DNA of 32,186 bases from Oscillospiraceae bacterium (lineage in GTDB: Bacteria; Bacillota; Clostridia; Oscillospirales; Oscillospiraceae): positions 1 through 32,186 of the forward strand of contig SVKX01000018.1 in NCBI GenBank assembly GCA_015068225.1, in the 5' to 3' direction. Numbering within the stretch: the stretch's first letter is position 1; each line of letters starts with the position of its first letter. Shown here piece by piece: positions 23,821 through 31,942 of the stretch. Below the pieces are notes generated by a model, which was given only the letters and a program-made list of their open reading frames with translations, made no database searches and was not told the DNA's origin. The translations under genes were made by a program, and so were the position numbers.

Positions 23821-26800
23821 TTGGCAAGAAAATTTAAGACTATGGACGGCAATACCGCTGCTGCCCACGTCAGCTATGCCTTTACAGAAGTAGCTGGCAT
23901 CTACCCCATTACCCCCTCTTCTCCCATGGCTGACAATGTGGACCAGTGGTCCGCTGCCGGCCGGAAGAACATCTTCGGCGACACTGTCAAGGTCGTGGAG
24001 ATGCAGTCCGAAGCCGGTGCTGCCGGTACCGTTCACGGCTCTCTGGCCGCCGGTGCTCTGACCACCACCTATACCGCTTCTCAGGGCCTGCTGCTGATGA
24101 TCCCCAATATGTACAAGATCGCCGGCGAGCTGCTCCCCTCCGTGTTCCATGTTTCCGCCCGTACTGTGGCCGCTCAGGCTCTGAACATCTTCGGTGACCA
24201 TTCCGACGTTTATGCCTGCCGCCAGACCGGTTTCGCTATGCTGGCTGAGACCAATGTGCAGGAAGTTATGGATCTGGGCGCTGTTGCCCACCTGGCTGCC
24301 ATCGAAGGCCGCGTTCCCTTCATCAACTTCTTCGACGGTTTCCGCACCTCTCACGAGATCCAGAAGGTCGCTATCTGGGACTATGAGGATCTGAAGGAAA
24401 TGTGCAACATGGAGGCTGTGGCTGAGTTCCGCAAGCACTCCCTGAACCCCGAGCGCCCCGCAATGCGCGGCTCTCACGAGAATGACGACATCTTCTTCCA
24501 GCACCGTGAGGCCTGCAACAAGTACTACACCGCTCTGCCCGCAGTCGTGGAGAAGTACATGGCCAAGGTCAACGAAAAGCTGGGCACCAACTACCAGCTG
24601 TTTAACTACTATGGTGCTGCTGACGCTGACCGCATCATCGTGGCTATGGGCTCCGTCAACGACGTTATCGAGGAAGTCATCGACTACCTGAACGCCCACG
24701 GCGAGAAGGTCGGTCTGGTCAAGGTTCGCCTGTTCCGTCCCTGGAGCTCCAAGCACCTGCTGGCTGCCATCCCCGAGACTGTTAAGAAGATCGCTGTTCT
24801 GGACCGCACCAAGGAGCCCGGCTCTCAGGGCGAGCCCCTGTATCAGGATGTGGTCATGGCTCTGGCCAAGGCTGGCAGAAACAACATTCAGGTTGTTGGC
24901 GGCCGTTACGGTCTGGGCTCCAAGGATACCACTCCCGCCTCCTTCTTCGCAGTTTACGAGGAGCTGACTAAGGATCAGCCCAAGGAAGAGTTCACTCTGG
25001 GCATCGTTGACGACGTGACCAACCTGTCCCTGGAGGAGAAGGTCTCCCCCAATACCGCCGCAGAAGGCACCATCGAGTGCAAGTTCTGGGGTCTGGGCGG
25101 CGATGGCACTGTCGGTGCAAACAAGAACTCCATCAAGATCATCGGCGACCACACCGACAAGTACGTACAGGCTTACTTCCAGTACGACTCCAAGAAGACC
25201 GGTGGTGTCACCGTTTCCCACCTGCGCTTCGGCGACAAGCCCATCAAGTCCCCCTACTACATCAACAAGGCTGACTTCGTGGCTTGCCACAACCCCTCCT
25301 ACATCACCAAGGGCTTCAAGATCGTTCAGGACGTTAAGCCCGGCGGCGTGTTCCTGATCAACTGCCAGTGGACACTGGAGGAGCTGGAGCATCATCTGGA
25401 TGCCGCTTCCAAGCGTTACATCGCTGAGAACAACATTCAGCTGTACCTGATCAACGCCATCGATCTGGCCATCAAGGTTGGCATGGGCAAGCGCACCAAT
25501 ACCATTCTGCAGTCCGCCTTCTTCTCTCTGGCTAAGGTTATGCCCGGCGAAGAGGCTATCGGCTACATGAAGGATGCTGCCGAGAAGTCCTACCTGAAGA
25601 AGGGCCGCGATGTGGTTGACAAGAACTGGGATGCTATCGACGCCGGTGCTACCGCTTATGTGAAGATCGACGTTCCCGCTTCCTGGGCTACTGCTGAGGT
25701 CACCAAGACCGAGCTGGAGCTGGATGGCCCCGCTGACACTGTCAAGGTCGTCAAGACCATTCTCAACCCCGTTGGCAGAATGGACGGCTACAGCCTGCCC
25801 GTTTCCGCTTTCGAGGATCTGGCCGACGGTCAGTTCCCCCTGGGCGCTGCTGCATACGAGAAGCGCGGTGTTGCTGTTACTGTTCCCCACTGGGATGAGA
25901 CCAAGTGTATCCAGTGTAACAACTGTGCTTATGTCTGCCCCCATGCTACCATCCGTCCCTACGCTCTGACTGAAGCTGAGGCCGCTGCTGCTCCCGCAGG
26001 CGCTCGTCTGGTTGATGTAAAGGCCGGCAAGGGCAAGGGTGTCTACAAGTACACCATGGCTGTTTCTCCTCTGGACTGCATGGGCTGCGGCGTCTGTGTC
26101 GGCGTCTGCCCCACCAAGGCCATCACCATGGCTCCTCAGGAAGGCGAGCTGGCCGAGCAGGAAGTCTTCAACTACATGGTCTCCAAGGTCGCTCCCAAGC
26201 CCGACATGGAAGACAACACTGTTAAGGGCTCTCAGTTCAAGAAGCCCCTGCTGGAGTTCTCCGGCTCCTGCGCAGGCTGTGCCGAGACCAGCTATGCTCG
26301 CCTCGTGACCCAGCTGTTCGGCGACCGGATGTACATCTCCAACGCCACCGGCTGTTCCTCCATCTGGGGCGGCCCCGCTGCTACCTCTCCCTACTGCGTC
26401 AACGAGAACGGCCACGGTCCTGCTTGGGCCAACTCCCTGTTCGAGGACAACGCAGAGCATGGTCTGGGTATGTACACCGCTCAGGCAGTCATCCGTGAGT
26501 CTCTGGCTAACAAGGTCCGTAAGGTCATGGAAGACACCTGCTGTGAGGATCGTAAGGCTGCTTGCGCTAAGTGGCTGGAGACCTTCAACGACGGCGAGGC
26601 CAACAAGGCTGCTACCAAGGAGCTGATCGCTTCTCTGGAAGCCAAGGTTTGCTGCGACACCGTTAAGGAAATCCTTGACAAGAAGGAATACCTGTCCAAG
26701 AAGTCCGTCTGGATCTTCGGCGGCGACGGCTGGGCATACGACATCGGCTTCGGCGGTGTTGACCATGTTCTGGCCTCCAACAAGGATGTCAACATCTTCG

Positions 26801-27348
26801 TCTTCGACACCGAGGTTTACTCCAACACTGGCGGACAGGCTTCCAAGGCTTCCAACATCGGTCAGGTTGCTCAGTTCGCTGCCTCCGGTAAGGAGACCAA
26901 GAAGAAGAGCCTTGCTGAGATCGCAATGAGCTACGGCTATGTCTATGTTGCTCAGATCGCTATGGGCGCTAACCAGGCTCAGACCATCAAGGCCATCTGC
27001 GAAGCTGAGGCTTACAACGGTCCTTCCCTGATCATCGGCTACGCTCCCTGTGAGATGCACTCCATTAAGGGCGGCATGATGAACTGCCAGGCTGAGATGA
27101 AGAAGGCTGTCGAATGCGGCTACTGGAATCTGTTCCGCTTCGATCCCTCCAAGGAGACCGGCAAGTTCCAGCTGGACAGCAAGGATCCTAAGGATGGCTA
27201 TCAGGAGTTCCTGATGAACGAAGCCCGTTACAGCCGTCTGACTCGTGAGTTCCCCGACCGTGCCAAGGACCTGTTCGTCAAGAACGAAGAGGCTGCCAAG
27301 GAGCGTTGGGAGCATCTGAAGAAGCTGGTTGAAATGTATAAGGACTAA
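23821..27348 (+). CDS. nifJ: Pyruvate:ferredoxin (flavodoxin) oxidoreductase
   Basis: A full-length 1175-residue homodimeric-type enzyme that oxidises pyruvate with CoA to acetyl-CoA and CO2, reducing ferredoxin: the centre of anaerobic energy metabolism. YPITPSSPMAD (about 28-38) contacts pyruvate and TPP. A gamma domain lies near 415-630. Two [4Fe-4S] motifs follow: C-x2-C-x2-C-x3-C near 696 and again near 752. Cysteines near 816 (CAGCAE) belong to the proximal cluster. The TPP motif GDGWAYDIG...NTGGQ is at about 967-1005. The start is TTG, set by AGGAGGT about 8 nt upstream and the usual MARKFKTMDGN beginning. Codon use is strongly biased to a few C-ending codons, as in a highly expressed gene. 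A terminator follows. Confidence 0.97.
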   Translation: MARKFKTMDGNTAAAHVSYAFTEVAGIYPITPSSPMADNVDQWSAAGRKNIFGDTVKVVEMQSEAGAAGTVHGSLAAGALTTTYTASQGLLLMIPNMYKIAGELLPSVFHVSARTVAAQALNIFGDHSDVYACRQTGFAMLAETNVQEVMDLGAVAHLAAIEGRVPFINFFDGFRTSHEIQKVAIWDYEDLKEMCNMEAVAEFRKHSLNPERPAMRGSHENDDIFFQHREACNKYYTALPAVVEKYMAKVNEKLGTNYQLFNYYGAADADRIIVAMGSVNDVIEEVIDYLNAHGEKVGLVKVRLFRPWSSKHLLAAIPETVKKIAVLDRTKEPGSQGEPLYQDVVMALAKAGRNNIQVVGGRYGLGSKDTTPASFFAVYEELTKDQPKEEFTLGIVDDVTNLSLEEKVSPNTAAEGTIECKFWGLGGDGTVGANKNSIKIIGDHTDKYVQAYFQYDSKKTGGVTVSHLRFGDKPIKSPYYINKADFVACHNPSYITKGFKIVQDVKPGGVFLINCQWTLEELEHHLDAASKRYIAENNIQLYLINAIDLAIKVGMGKRTNTILQSAFFSLAKVMPGEEAIGYMKDAAEKSYLKKGRDVVDKNWDAIDAGATAYVKIDVPASWATAEVTKTELELDGPADTVKVVKTILNPVGRMDGYSLPVSAFEDLADGQFPLGAAAYEKRGVAVTVPHWDETKCIQCNNCAYVCPHATIRPYALTEAEAAAAPAGARLVDVKAGKGKGVYKYTMAVSPLDCMGCGVCVGVCPTKAITMAPQEGELAEQEVFNYMVSKVAPKPDMEDNTVKGSQFKKPLLEFSGSCAGCAETSYARLVTQLFGDRMYISNATGCSSIWGGPAATSPYCVNENGHGPAWANSLFEDNAEHGLGMYTAQAVIRESLANKVRKVMEDTCCEDRKAACAKWLETFNDGEANKAATKELIASLEAKVCCDTVKEILDKKEYLSKKSVWIFGGDGWAYDIGFGGVDHVLASNKDVNIFVFDTEVYSNTGGQASKASNIGQVAQFAASGKETKKKSLAEIAMSYGYVYVAQIAMGANQAQTIKAICEAEAYNGPSLIIGYAPCEMHSIKGGMMNCQAEMKKAVECGYWNLFRFDPSKETGKFQLDSKDPKDGYQEFLMNEARYSRLTREFPDRAKDLFVKNEEAAKERWEHLKKLVEMYKD

Positions 27349-27360
27349 TCCCTGAAAATG

Positions 27361-27390
27361 CCCGCCCCTGTTATCAGGGGCGGGTTTCTT
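27361..27390 (+). terminator. Terminator after the POR gene
   Basis: CCCGCCCCTG (27361-27370) and CAGGGGCGGG (27375-27384) form a perfect 10-bp stem with a TTAT loop, followed by TTTCTT. The short T tract may allow read-through into the small gene 15 nt beyond. Confidence 0.85.
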
Positions 27391-27404
27391 AAAGGAGAAC
27401 GAAC

Positions 27405-27560
27405 ATGCTTTGCACTGTGATCGATATTCGGGGAGACTACGCATTTGTTCGCTATGACGATTCCGGTGTGGTTTCCGAGGTGGCCATCGCCCTGCTGCCC
27501 TTTGGCATCGATGTGGGCGACCGGCTGAAATTTGAAGATTACGAATTTACTCAAGTTTAA
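27405..27560 (+). CDS. 51-residue small protein, DUF3006/HypC-like pattern
   Basis: An ATG at 27405 with AAAGGAG 7 nt upstream opens a 52-codon frame ending directly before a strong terminator. The product is acidic and strand-rich: MLCTVIDIRGDYAFVRYDD, then a helix-like VAIALLPFGI, GDRLKFEDYEF and QV. This layout (strand, DxxGDYA turn, ALLP, hydrophobic-x-GD) recalls DUF3006 or HypC-type small beta-barrels, a resemblance by eye only. No promoter is seen between the POR terminator and this gene, so it probably depends on POR read-through. Good ribosome site, frame and terminator make it a likely real gene; its function is unknown. Confidence 0.75.
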   Translation: MLCTVIDIRGDYAFVRYDDSGVVSEVAIALLPFGIDVGDRLKFEDYEFTQV

Positions 27561-27590
27561 AAAATCGCTGGTCATAAGACCAGCGATTTT
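27561..27590. terminator. Bidirectional terminator between the small gene and the AI-2E transporter
   Basis: AAAATCGCTGGTC (27561-27573) pairs perfectly with GACCAGCGATTTT (27578-27590) around ATAA, with T-runs on both strands. Confidence 0.92.
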
Positions 27591-27600
27591 TCACAATCTA

Positions 27601-28869
27601 TTATGTGGTTTCGTCTTGGGGGGTATCGTTATTCTTTTTGCCCAAACGTTTCAGCAGCCGCTTTTCCCTGGATCTTTTGCGCTTCTCTTTAAAGCCGGAT
27701 TTCAGCTCCGGTGGATGATCGCGAAGCTTATCACCGTCAATACCCCGCTCTGCGATCCGTTTATTGGTAAACTCTCTTGCCAAGGCGTAAAGCACAGATG
27801 TCAGAGGGATCATCAGCAGCATGCCGCCGATACCCATCAGATCGCCACCAACAGCTACCGCAACCAGAACCCACATTCCGGGCAGGCCAATGGATGTGCC
27901 CACCACTCTGGGGTAGATCATATTGCCTTCGACCTGCTGCAGGATCAGGAACATGATCACAAACCAGAATGCAAGAACCGGATCCTGAACCATAATAAAG
28001 AACGCGCCTACAAAGCAGCCCACAAACGCACCGATTATGGGCACCAGTGCCATGACAGAGATCGTCACACTGACCAGCGGAATATAGGGCATCCGGAAGA
28101 TCGCCATGCTCACCGCAAACATGCAGCCAAGGATCACAGCCTCCAGGCACTGACCGGAAATAAAATTGGAAAACACTGAATTGGTCATCCGAAGGATCCG
28201 CACGATCTCGTCACAGATTCTCTCAGGAAGAACAGAATACAAGATCCGTCTGCCTTGACGGGCCAGGATCTCTTTTCTTGCCAGACAGTAGATTGCAAAA
28301 ACCGTGCTCATTACCGCATTGAAAATGCCGGCGGAGAGACGCACTATTGCATTCAGCGCGCCGTCCATAATCGTGCCCAGACCGTTGCTGACCCAGGAAA
28401 CCGCCTTTTGGATCAGTTCAGACCAGTTCATTGTAGTAAAGTCTGTATTCTCTGTCAGCCACTTCAAAAGCTCAGGATTATCGTTTAGATAATCATTGAA
28501 CTGTGTCTGCAATCTCTGGAAGAATCCCGGCAATGTGGCAATCAGGGATTCCATCGTATCTACCAGCTGAGGGACCAGCAGATATACCACGCCAATCAGT
28601 ACCAGTATCACACAAACCACCGTCAGCAGGATCGCCAGTGCTCTGCGAAGTTTCGGTTTCTTGATCCGACTTAGCCTTCTTTCGATGGCCCGCATGGGGA
28701 CATTCAGAATAAAAGCAACCGCCGCGCCGACAAAAAACGGTGCCAGTATACTCCAGCCTGTGTATAAAAGATTGGTAAGCCGCTCCGTCTCATGAAGCAG
28801 CCAATACAAAACAACCAGACCGGCAGCTCCTAAGAAAATGCGGCGCAGTGTTTTTTTGTTCAATTCCAT
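27601..28869 (-). CDS. AI-2E family transporter (PF01594)
   Basis: A 422-residue membrane protein with about eight hydrophobic segments: a pair near 10-60, one near 78-103, then a soluble stretch (about 105-180) rich in Asn and Gln, and five more between 185 and 365. ALVPIIGAFVG near 290 and QQVEGNMIYPRVVG near 330 are the most conserved family motifs. The C-terminal 45 residues are highly basic and cytosolic. Members have been linked to autoinducer-2 export or to Na+/H+ exchange; which applies cannot be told from sequence. AAAGGAGGAA precedes the ATG. It lies 75 nt downstream of the threonine aldolase gene, with its own promoter. Confidence 0.92.
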   Translation of the reverse strand: MELNKKTLRRIFLGAAGLVVLYWLLHETERLTNLLYTGWSILAPFFVGAAVAFILNVPMRAIERRLSRIKKPKLRRALAILLTVVCVILVLIGVVYLLVPQLVDTMESLIATLPGFFQRLQTQFNDYLNDNPELLKWLTENTDFTTMNWSELIQKAVSWVSNGLGTIMDGALNAIVRLSAGIFNAVMSTVFAIYCLARKEILARQGRRILYSVLPERICDEIVRILRMTNSVFSNFISGQCLEAVILGCMFAVSMAIFRMPYIPLVSVTISVMALVPIIGAFVGCFVGAFFIMVQDPVLAFWFVIMFLILQQVEGNMIYPRVVGTSIGLPGMWVLVAVAVGGDLMGIGGMLLMIPLTSVLYALAREFTNKRIAERGIDGDKLRDHPPELKSGFKEKRKRSREKRLLKRLGKKNNDTPQDETT

Positions 28870-28892
28870 AGAAACTTCCTCCTTTCGAGTCC

Positions 28893-28920
28893 ATTATACC
28901 AAAAAATACGGATTTGTAAG
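28893..28920 (-). promoter_or_regulatory. Promoter of the AI-2E transporter gene
   Basis: On the minus strand: CTTACA (28920-28915), 16 nt, TATAAT (28898-28893) with an upstream TG (extended -10), 23 nt before the start codon. Confidence 0.65.
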
Positions 28921-28944
28921 TGAATTTTTTATGAATACAATGTA

Positions 28945-29985
28945 CTACCCGAGAACGCTTTTCAGCGCAGCGCAAAGCTTATCGGTATTCTCCTGTGTGG
29001 TTGCCCAGCTTGTGCAGAAGCGGACAGCGCGGTGTTTTTCATCCACCCGCTCCTGCTCTGAAAATGTGAACTCTTTTCCCAGTACGGTCAAGGCCCAGTC
29101 CGGTAAAATGGGAAAAATCTGATTGGTGGTTCCCGGAACCAACAACGGAATATTTAACTCTTCTAAGGTTTGACGGATCTGGTCTGCCATACGGTTCGCC
29201 CGGGCAGCGATCTGAAAATACAGATCATCTGTAAACAGCGTATCAAATTGCAGACCCAGCAGTCTACCCTTGGCAAGCATACCGCCATGCTGCTTGATCA
29301 GATACCGGAAGTCTTCGCCGATGGCTAGGTTTCCGATCACCACTGCCTCGCCAAACAGCGCACCGACCTTTGTGCCGCCAATATAAAACACATCGCAAAG
29401 GCGGGCAAGATCTTTCAGTGTCACATCATTTTCCCGGGCCTGCAGACCGTAGCCCAGTCTGGCGCCATCCAAAAACAAATAAAGTCCGTAGCGCTTACAC
29501 ACAGCAGACAGATTTTCAAGTTCCTCCAGAGAATACAACGTTCCAAGTTCCGTGGGGTTGGAGATATAGACCATCTTGGGCAGCACCATATGCTCCTGAG
29601 CGCCGGAATCCCGCTGCTCTATCACCACCTGCTCTACCTGAGATGCTGTCAGCTTTCCATCTGTTGAGGGCACGGCCAAAACCTTATGTCCCGTAGCCTC
29701 TACCGCACCGGTTTCATGCACATGAATATGAGCAGATGCCGCGCCAATAACGCCCTGATGGGGACGAAGTGCCGCATCAATCACCGTTAAATTCGCCTGT
29801 GTGCCGCCTACAAGAAAATGAACCGCCAGATCCTCTCTTCCGCAAAGCGCGCGGATCTTATCTGCCGCACTGCGGCAGTAGCAGTCTTCTCCGTAACCCG
29901 GGGTCTGCTCCATATTTGTCAGGTTCAGCCGGGCAAGAATACTCTCGTGGCAGCCCTCACAGTAATCATTATGAAATAGGATCAT
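28945..29985 (-). CDS. Low-specificity L-threonine aldolase
   Basis: A 346-residue PLP enzyme of the beta-eliminating lyase/threonine aldolase family (PF01212), cleaving threonine or allo-threonine to glycine and acetaldehyde. HNDYCEG at the start, GGTQANL (60-66), Asp173 in LFLDGARLG and the PLP lysine Lys206 in YIGGTKVG are visible. AGGAGG lies 7 nt before the ATG. It has its own TTGACA promoter at 30014-30042. No terminator separates it from the AI-2E gene downstream. Stereospecificity cannot be read from the sequence. Confidence 0.92.
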   Translation of the reverse strand: MILFHNDYCEGCHESILARLNLTNMEQTPGYGEDCYCRSAADKIRALCGREDLAVHFLVGGTQANLTVIDAALRPHQGVIGAASAHIHVHETGAVEATGHKVLAVPSTDGKLTASQVEQVVIEQRDSGAQEHMVLPKMVYISNPTELGTLYSLEELENLSAVCKRYGLYLFLDGARLGYGLQARENDVTLKDLARLCDVFYIGGTKVGALFGEAVVIGNLAIGEDFRYLIKQHGGMLAKGRLLGLQFDTLFTDDLYFQIAARANRMADQIRQTLEELNIPLLVPGTTNQIFPILPDWALTVLGKEFTFSEQERVDEKHRAVRFCTSWATTQENTDKLCAALKSVLG

Positions 29986-30013
29986 GATATAGCCTCCTCA
30001 TTTCTCTGCCTTC

Positions 30014-30042
30014 ATTCTATCTTTTTTGCACCTGACTGTCAA
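30014..30042 (-). promoter_or_regulatory. Sigma-A promoter of the threonine aldolase gene
   Basis: On the minus strand: TTGACA (30042-30037), 17 nt, TAGAAT (30019-30014). Its -35 lies 4 nt from the -35 of the divergent spoIIID promoter. Confidence 0.85.
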
Positions 30043-30046
30043 GGAC

Positions 30047-30075
30047 GCATATTCTTCCCCATAGCTGCATAGGTT
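30047..30075 (+). promoter_or_regulatory. Sigma-E-like promoter of spoIIID
   Basis: GCATATT (30047-30053) fits the sigma-E -35 consensus KMATATT exactly. After 14 nt, CATAGGTT (30068-30075) matches six of eight positions of the -10 consensus CATACAHT. B. subtilis spoIIID is known to be sigma-E-dependent, which agrees. Confidence 0.7.
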
Positions 30076-30108
30076 TTCATGGTAGCACACAGCATCGGAG
30101 GGGAGATT

Positions 30109-30366
30109 ATGTCAGATACCATCGAGGAACGCGCGTGCGAACTGGCTGTGTACATGATCGAGACCGGCGCCACCGTGCGCTCTGCTGCCCGACATTTCGG
30201 CATTTCAAAATCCACTGTACATAAGGATCTCCAACAACGCCTGCCTCAGTATAACCGGGTCCTGTACGAACAGGTGCGGCAGGTGCTGAATGTTAATAAA
30301 CAGCAGCGTCACATCCGTGGCGGCATGGCCACACGAAAAAAGTACAAAGGAGATCCCATTTTATGA
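30109..30366 (+). CDS. spoIIID: Sporulation transcription factor SpoIIID
   Basis: An 85-residue DNA-binding protein that switches mother-cell transcription between the sigma-E and sigma-K stages. The helix-turn-helix lies at about residues 22-42 (TVRSAARHFGISKSTVHKDL), nearly the family signature, followed by the LPQYN segment and a basic tail with RHIRGGMATRKKYK that in B. subtilis SpoIIID helps bind DNA. The start at 30109 is set by GGAGGGGAG 4-8 nt upstream; an earlier in-frame ATG lacks a site. Upstream is a sigma-E-like promoter, and a terminator follows 5 nt after the stop. The usual neighbours mreB and spoIIQ are absent. Confidence 0.96.
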   Translation: MSDTIEERACELAVYMIETGATVRSAARHFGISKSTVHKDLQQRLPQYNRVLYEQVRQVLNVNKQQRHIRGGMATRKKYKGDPIL

Positions 30367-30371
30367 TCAGG

Positions 30372-30394
30372 AGGGCGGCTAAGCCGCCCTTCTT
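30372..30394 (+). terminator. Terminator after spoIIID
   Basis: AGGGCGGC (30372-30379) pairs with GCCGCCCT (30383-30390) around TAA, followed by TCTTT. Confidence 0.8.
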
Positions 30395-30401
30395 TGCCTG
30401 C

Positions 30402-30551
30402 TTACAGGTCATCCGCATCCTGAATGGGTTTGTCGTTCAGATCCACAGGCACACCGGTATAACTGCCCTGTGGGTCAATATCGATGGGCCCCATTGGATT
30501 CATAGATCCCCGCAAAAGAGGGTAATAATTTGGCTTTCTCTCGTTTTTCAC
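30402..30551 (-). CDS. 49-residue small acidic protein with GTG start
   Basis: A 50-codon frame opens with GTG at 30551, with AAAGGAGG exactly 7 nt upstream, and stops at 30402 next to the spoIIID terminator. The basic N-terminus (KNERKPNYYPLLRG) leads to a Pro/Gly/Asp-rich, probably unstructured part with DPQGSYTGVP and a C-terminal QDADDL. I recall similar short proteins ending in an acidic DADDL tail in other Clostridia, but know no function. The near-perfect ribosome site, clean frame and otherwise unexplained gap between spoIIID and rlmH support a real gene. No clear promoter of its own is seen in the 65 nt before rlmH. Confidence 0.75.
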   Translation of the reverse strand: MKNERKPNYYPLLRGSMNPMGPIDIDPQGSYTGVPVDLNDKPIQDADDL

Positions 30552-30567
30552 AGCAAATCCTCCTTTG

Positions 30568-30596
30568 TTGCCTTTTCCTGCCCTTTATGGTATAAT
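30568..30596 (+). promoter_or_regulatory. Promoter of rlmH
   Basis: TTGCCT (30568-30573), 17 nt, TATAAT (30591-30596) with TG upstream of the -10. The RNA would start about 14 nt before the rlmH start, just ahead of GGAGG. Confidence 0.8.
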
Positions 30597-30616
30597 ACCC
30601 GTGAAGGAGGGAGACT

Positions 30617-31099
30617 ATGTTCAACATTACGCTGATTGTCATGGGAAAGCTAAAGGAAAAATTCTATTTGTCTGCTGCTGAAGAATATGCGAAACGGCTG
30701 AAGGGCTACTGCGAGTTTCATCTGTATGAACTGCCGGAGTACCGGCTGCCTGAGGATCCCTCCCCTGCCGAAATTGCCGCAGGACTGGAGAAAGAGGCGG
30801 AATCGATCCTGGCAAAGATCCCCCGCGGCGCCTGGTTTTGCGTCTTTACCCCCGAGGGAAAAACTCTTTCCAGTGAGGCCTTTGCCCAGAAGCTGAAGGA
30901 TGTAAAGCTGTCGGGAAAAAGCAGCGCCTGTTTTTTGATCGGATCCTCCTTCGGTATCAGTCCAAAGGTCAAGGAAAAGGCCGACTTTAAGCTTTCCATG
31001 GGTCCTATGACCTTCCCCCACCATCTGGCGCGGATCATGGTAATGGAGCAGCTTTACCGGGCAGAAGCCATTCAGTCCGGAAGTAAATATCATAAATAA
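30617..31099 (+). CDS. rlmH: 23S rRNA pseudouridine-1915 N3-methyltransferase
   Basis: A 160-residue SPOUT-fold enzyme methylating pseudouridine 1915 of 23S rRNA in the assembled ribosome. FYLSAAEEYAKRL near residue 16, FLIGSSFGIS near 105 and the C-terminal FPHHLARIMVMEQLYRA run near 133-149, which forms the SAM knot, all match; length is typical. GGAGGGAG precedes the ATG. It is monocistronic and convergent with rsmE. Confidence 0.97.
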   Translation: MFNITLIVMGKLKEKFYLSAAEEYAKRLKGYCEFHLYELPEYRLPEDPSPAEIAAGLEKEAESILAKIPRGAWFCVFTPEGKTLSSEAFAQKLKDVKLSGKSSACFLIGSSFGISPKVKEKADFKLSMGPMTFPHHLARIMVMEQLYRAEAIQSGSKYHK

Positions 31100-31105
31100 G
31101 CAAAC

Positions 31106-31130
31106 AGCCACCGGCATTACGCCGGTGGCT
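31106..31130. terminator. Hairpin between the convergent rlmH and rsmE genes
   Basis: AGCCACCGGC (31106-31115) pairs perfectly with GCCGGTGGCT (31121-31130) around ATTAC. T tracts on both sides are weak (TTAATTC plus; GTTTGC minus), so efficiency is uncertain. Confidence 0.7.
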
Positions 31131-31137
31131 TAATTCG

Positions 31138-31869
31138 TCAAAATTCTCCGCTGTGGTACATGACTGCTGAAAGCGCGCACAGGGGTGCTGTCTCACAGCG
31201 CAGGATCCGCTTTCCCAAGGTGCAAACCTGCAGACCTGCTGCTTCTGCTCTTTCTACTTCCGCCTGCTCCAAGCCGCCCTCCGGCCCTGTCATAAGGCTC
31301 ACAGTGGAAAAGCTTTCGGCGGAAAGCGCCATCTTCAAAGTGGTTGCCTGCTCATTTTCGTAAAACAGCAGTGCCTTGTCTGCCTTCCCTGCCCGCTCCA
31401 GCGCCTCTTGATAACTGCCAAGAGTCAAAACCTGCGGAATGCGGCCTCTGCCGGATTGCTCCGCCGCGGAGGATGCGATCTTCTGCCAACGCTCCAGCTT
31501 TTTCTTCAGGCTTTTCTCGTCCGGTCGGGAAATACAGCGGGCAGAGGGAAACGCAACGATCTCGTAGGCACCCAGCTCTGTTGCCTTCTGGATCACATGC
31601 TCCAGCTTATCTGCTTTGGGAAAAGCCACATATACACTGACCTGCACGGATGCTTCTGAAGAGGAGTCCCGCCGTTCCTTCACCGAAAGTGTGATCTCAT
31701 CACTGCTGATTTGGGTCACAAAGCAGACCGCTTCCATGCCCTGTCCATCGCACAGCAGCACAGTCTCTCCCGCCTTCAGCCGCAGAACCTTTGCATGCTG
31801 AGCATTTTCTCCAGTCAGGCTCAGCGTATCATCACGGCAAATATCCTGCTCCACAAAAAACCTTGTCAT
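31138..31869 (-). CDS. rsmE: 16S rRNA uracil-1498 N3-methyltransferase
   Basis: A 243-residue SPOUT-class enzyme. The N-terminal PUA-like domain has QHAKVLRLKAGE near residue 24. The knot domain carries the KATELGA motif near 117, SARCISRP, the GPEGGLEQAEVE SAM loop near 193 and the final LGKRILRCETAPL near 216. The ATG at 31869 is chosen because it gives the normal length and has AGGAGGGG upstream; the open frame beyond it runs into the tRNA and has no start signal. prmA and dnaJ, frequent neighbours, are not here. Confidence 0.96.
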   Translation of the reverse strand: MTRFFVEQDICRDDTLSLTGENAQHAKVLRLKAGETVLLCDGQGMEAVCFVTQISSDEITLSVKERRDSSSEASVQVSVYVAFPKADKLEHVIQKATELGAYEIVAFPSARCISRPDEKSLKKKLERWQKIASSAAEQSGRGRIPQVLTLGSYQEALERAGKADKALLFYENEQATTLKMALSAESFSTVSLMTGPEGGLEQAEVERAEAAGLQVCTLGKRILRCETAPLCALSAVMYHSGEF

Positions 31870-31895
31870 GGTCTGTTCCCCTCCTGTTTTCTTAC

Positions 31896-31924
31896 AGTTT
31901 ACCAGAGTATGGAACAACATGCAA
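31896..31924 (-). promoter_or_regulatory. Promoter of rsmE
   Basis: On the minus strand: TTGCAT (31924-31919), 17 nt, TAAACT (31901-31896) with TG one base upstream. It is divergent from the tRNA promoter, whose -35 is 18 nt away. Confidence 0.7.
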
Positions 31925-31942
31925 GAGATTCTTAAAAAGATG

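Noticed and set aside
23701..27444. A 1247-codon open frame antisense to the POR gene
   Set aside because: It mirrors POR almost exactly, has low-complexity Leu/Val/Gly/Asp composition and no ribosome site. It results from the strong codon bias of POR, which leaves few stops on the other strand.
30079..30108. Longer spoIIID start at the upstream ATG
   Set aside because: It would put the start 4 nt after the sigma-E -10 element and has no ribosome site; the ATG at 30109 has GGAGGGGAG.
30363..30635. A 90-codon plus-strand frame between spoIIID and rlmH
   Set aside because: It reads through the spoIIID terminator and the rlmH promoter and start; the opposite-strand 49-residue frame has the real ribosome site.
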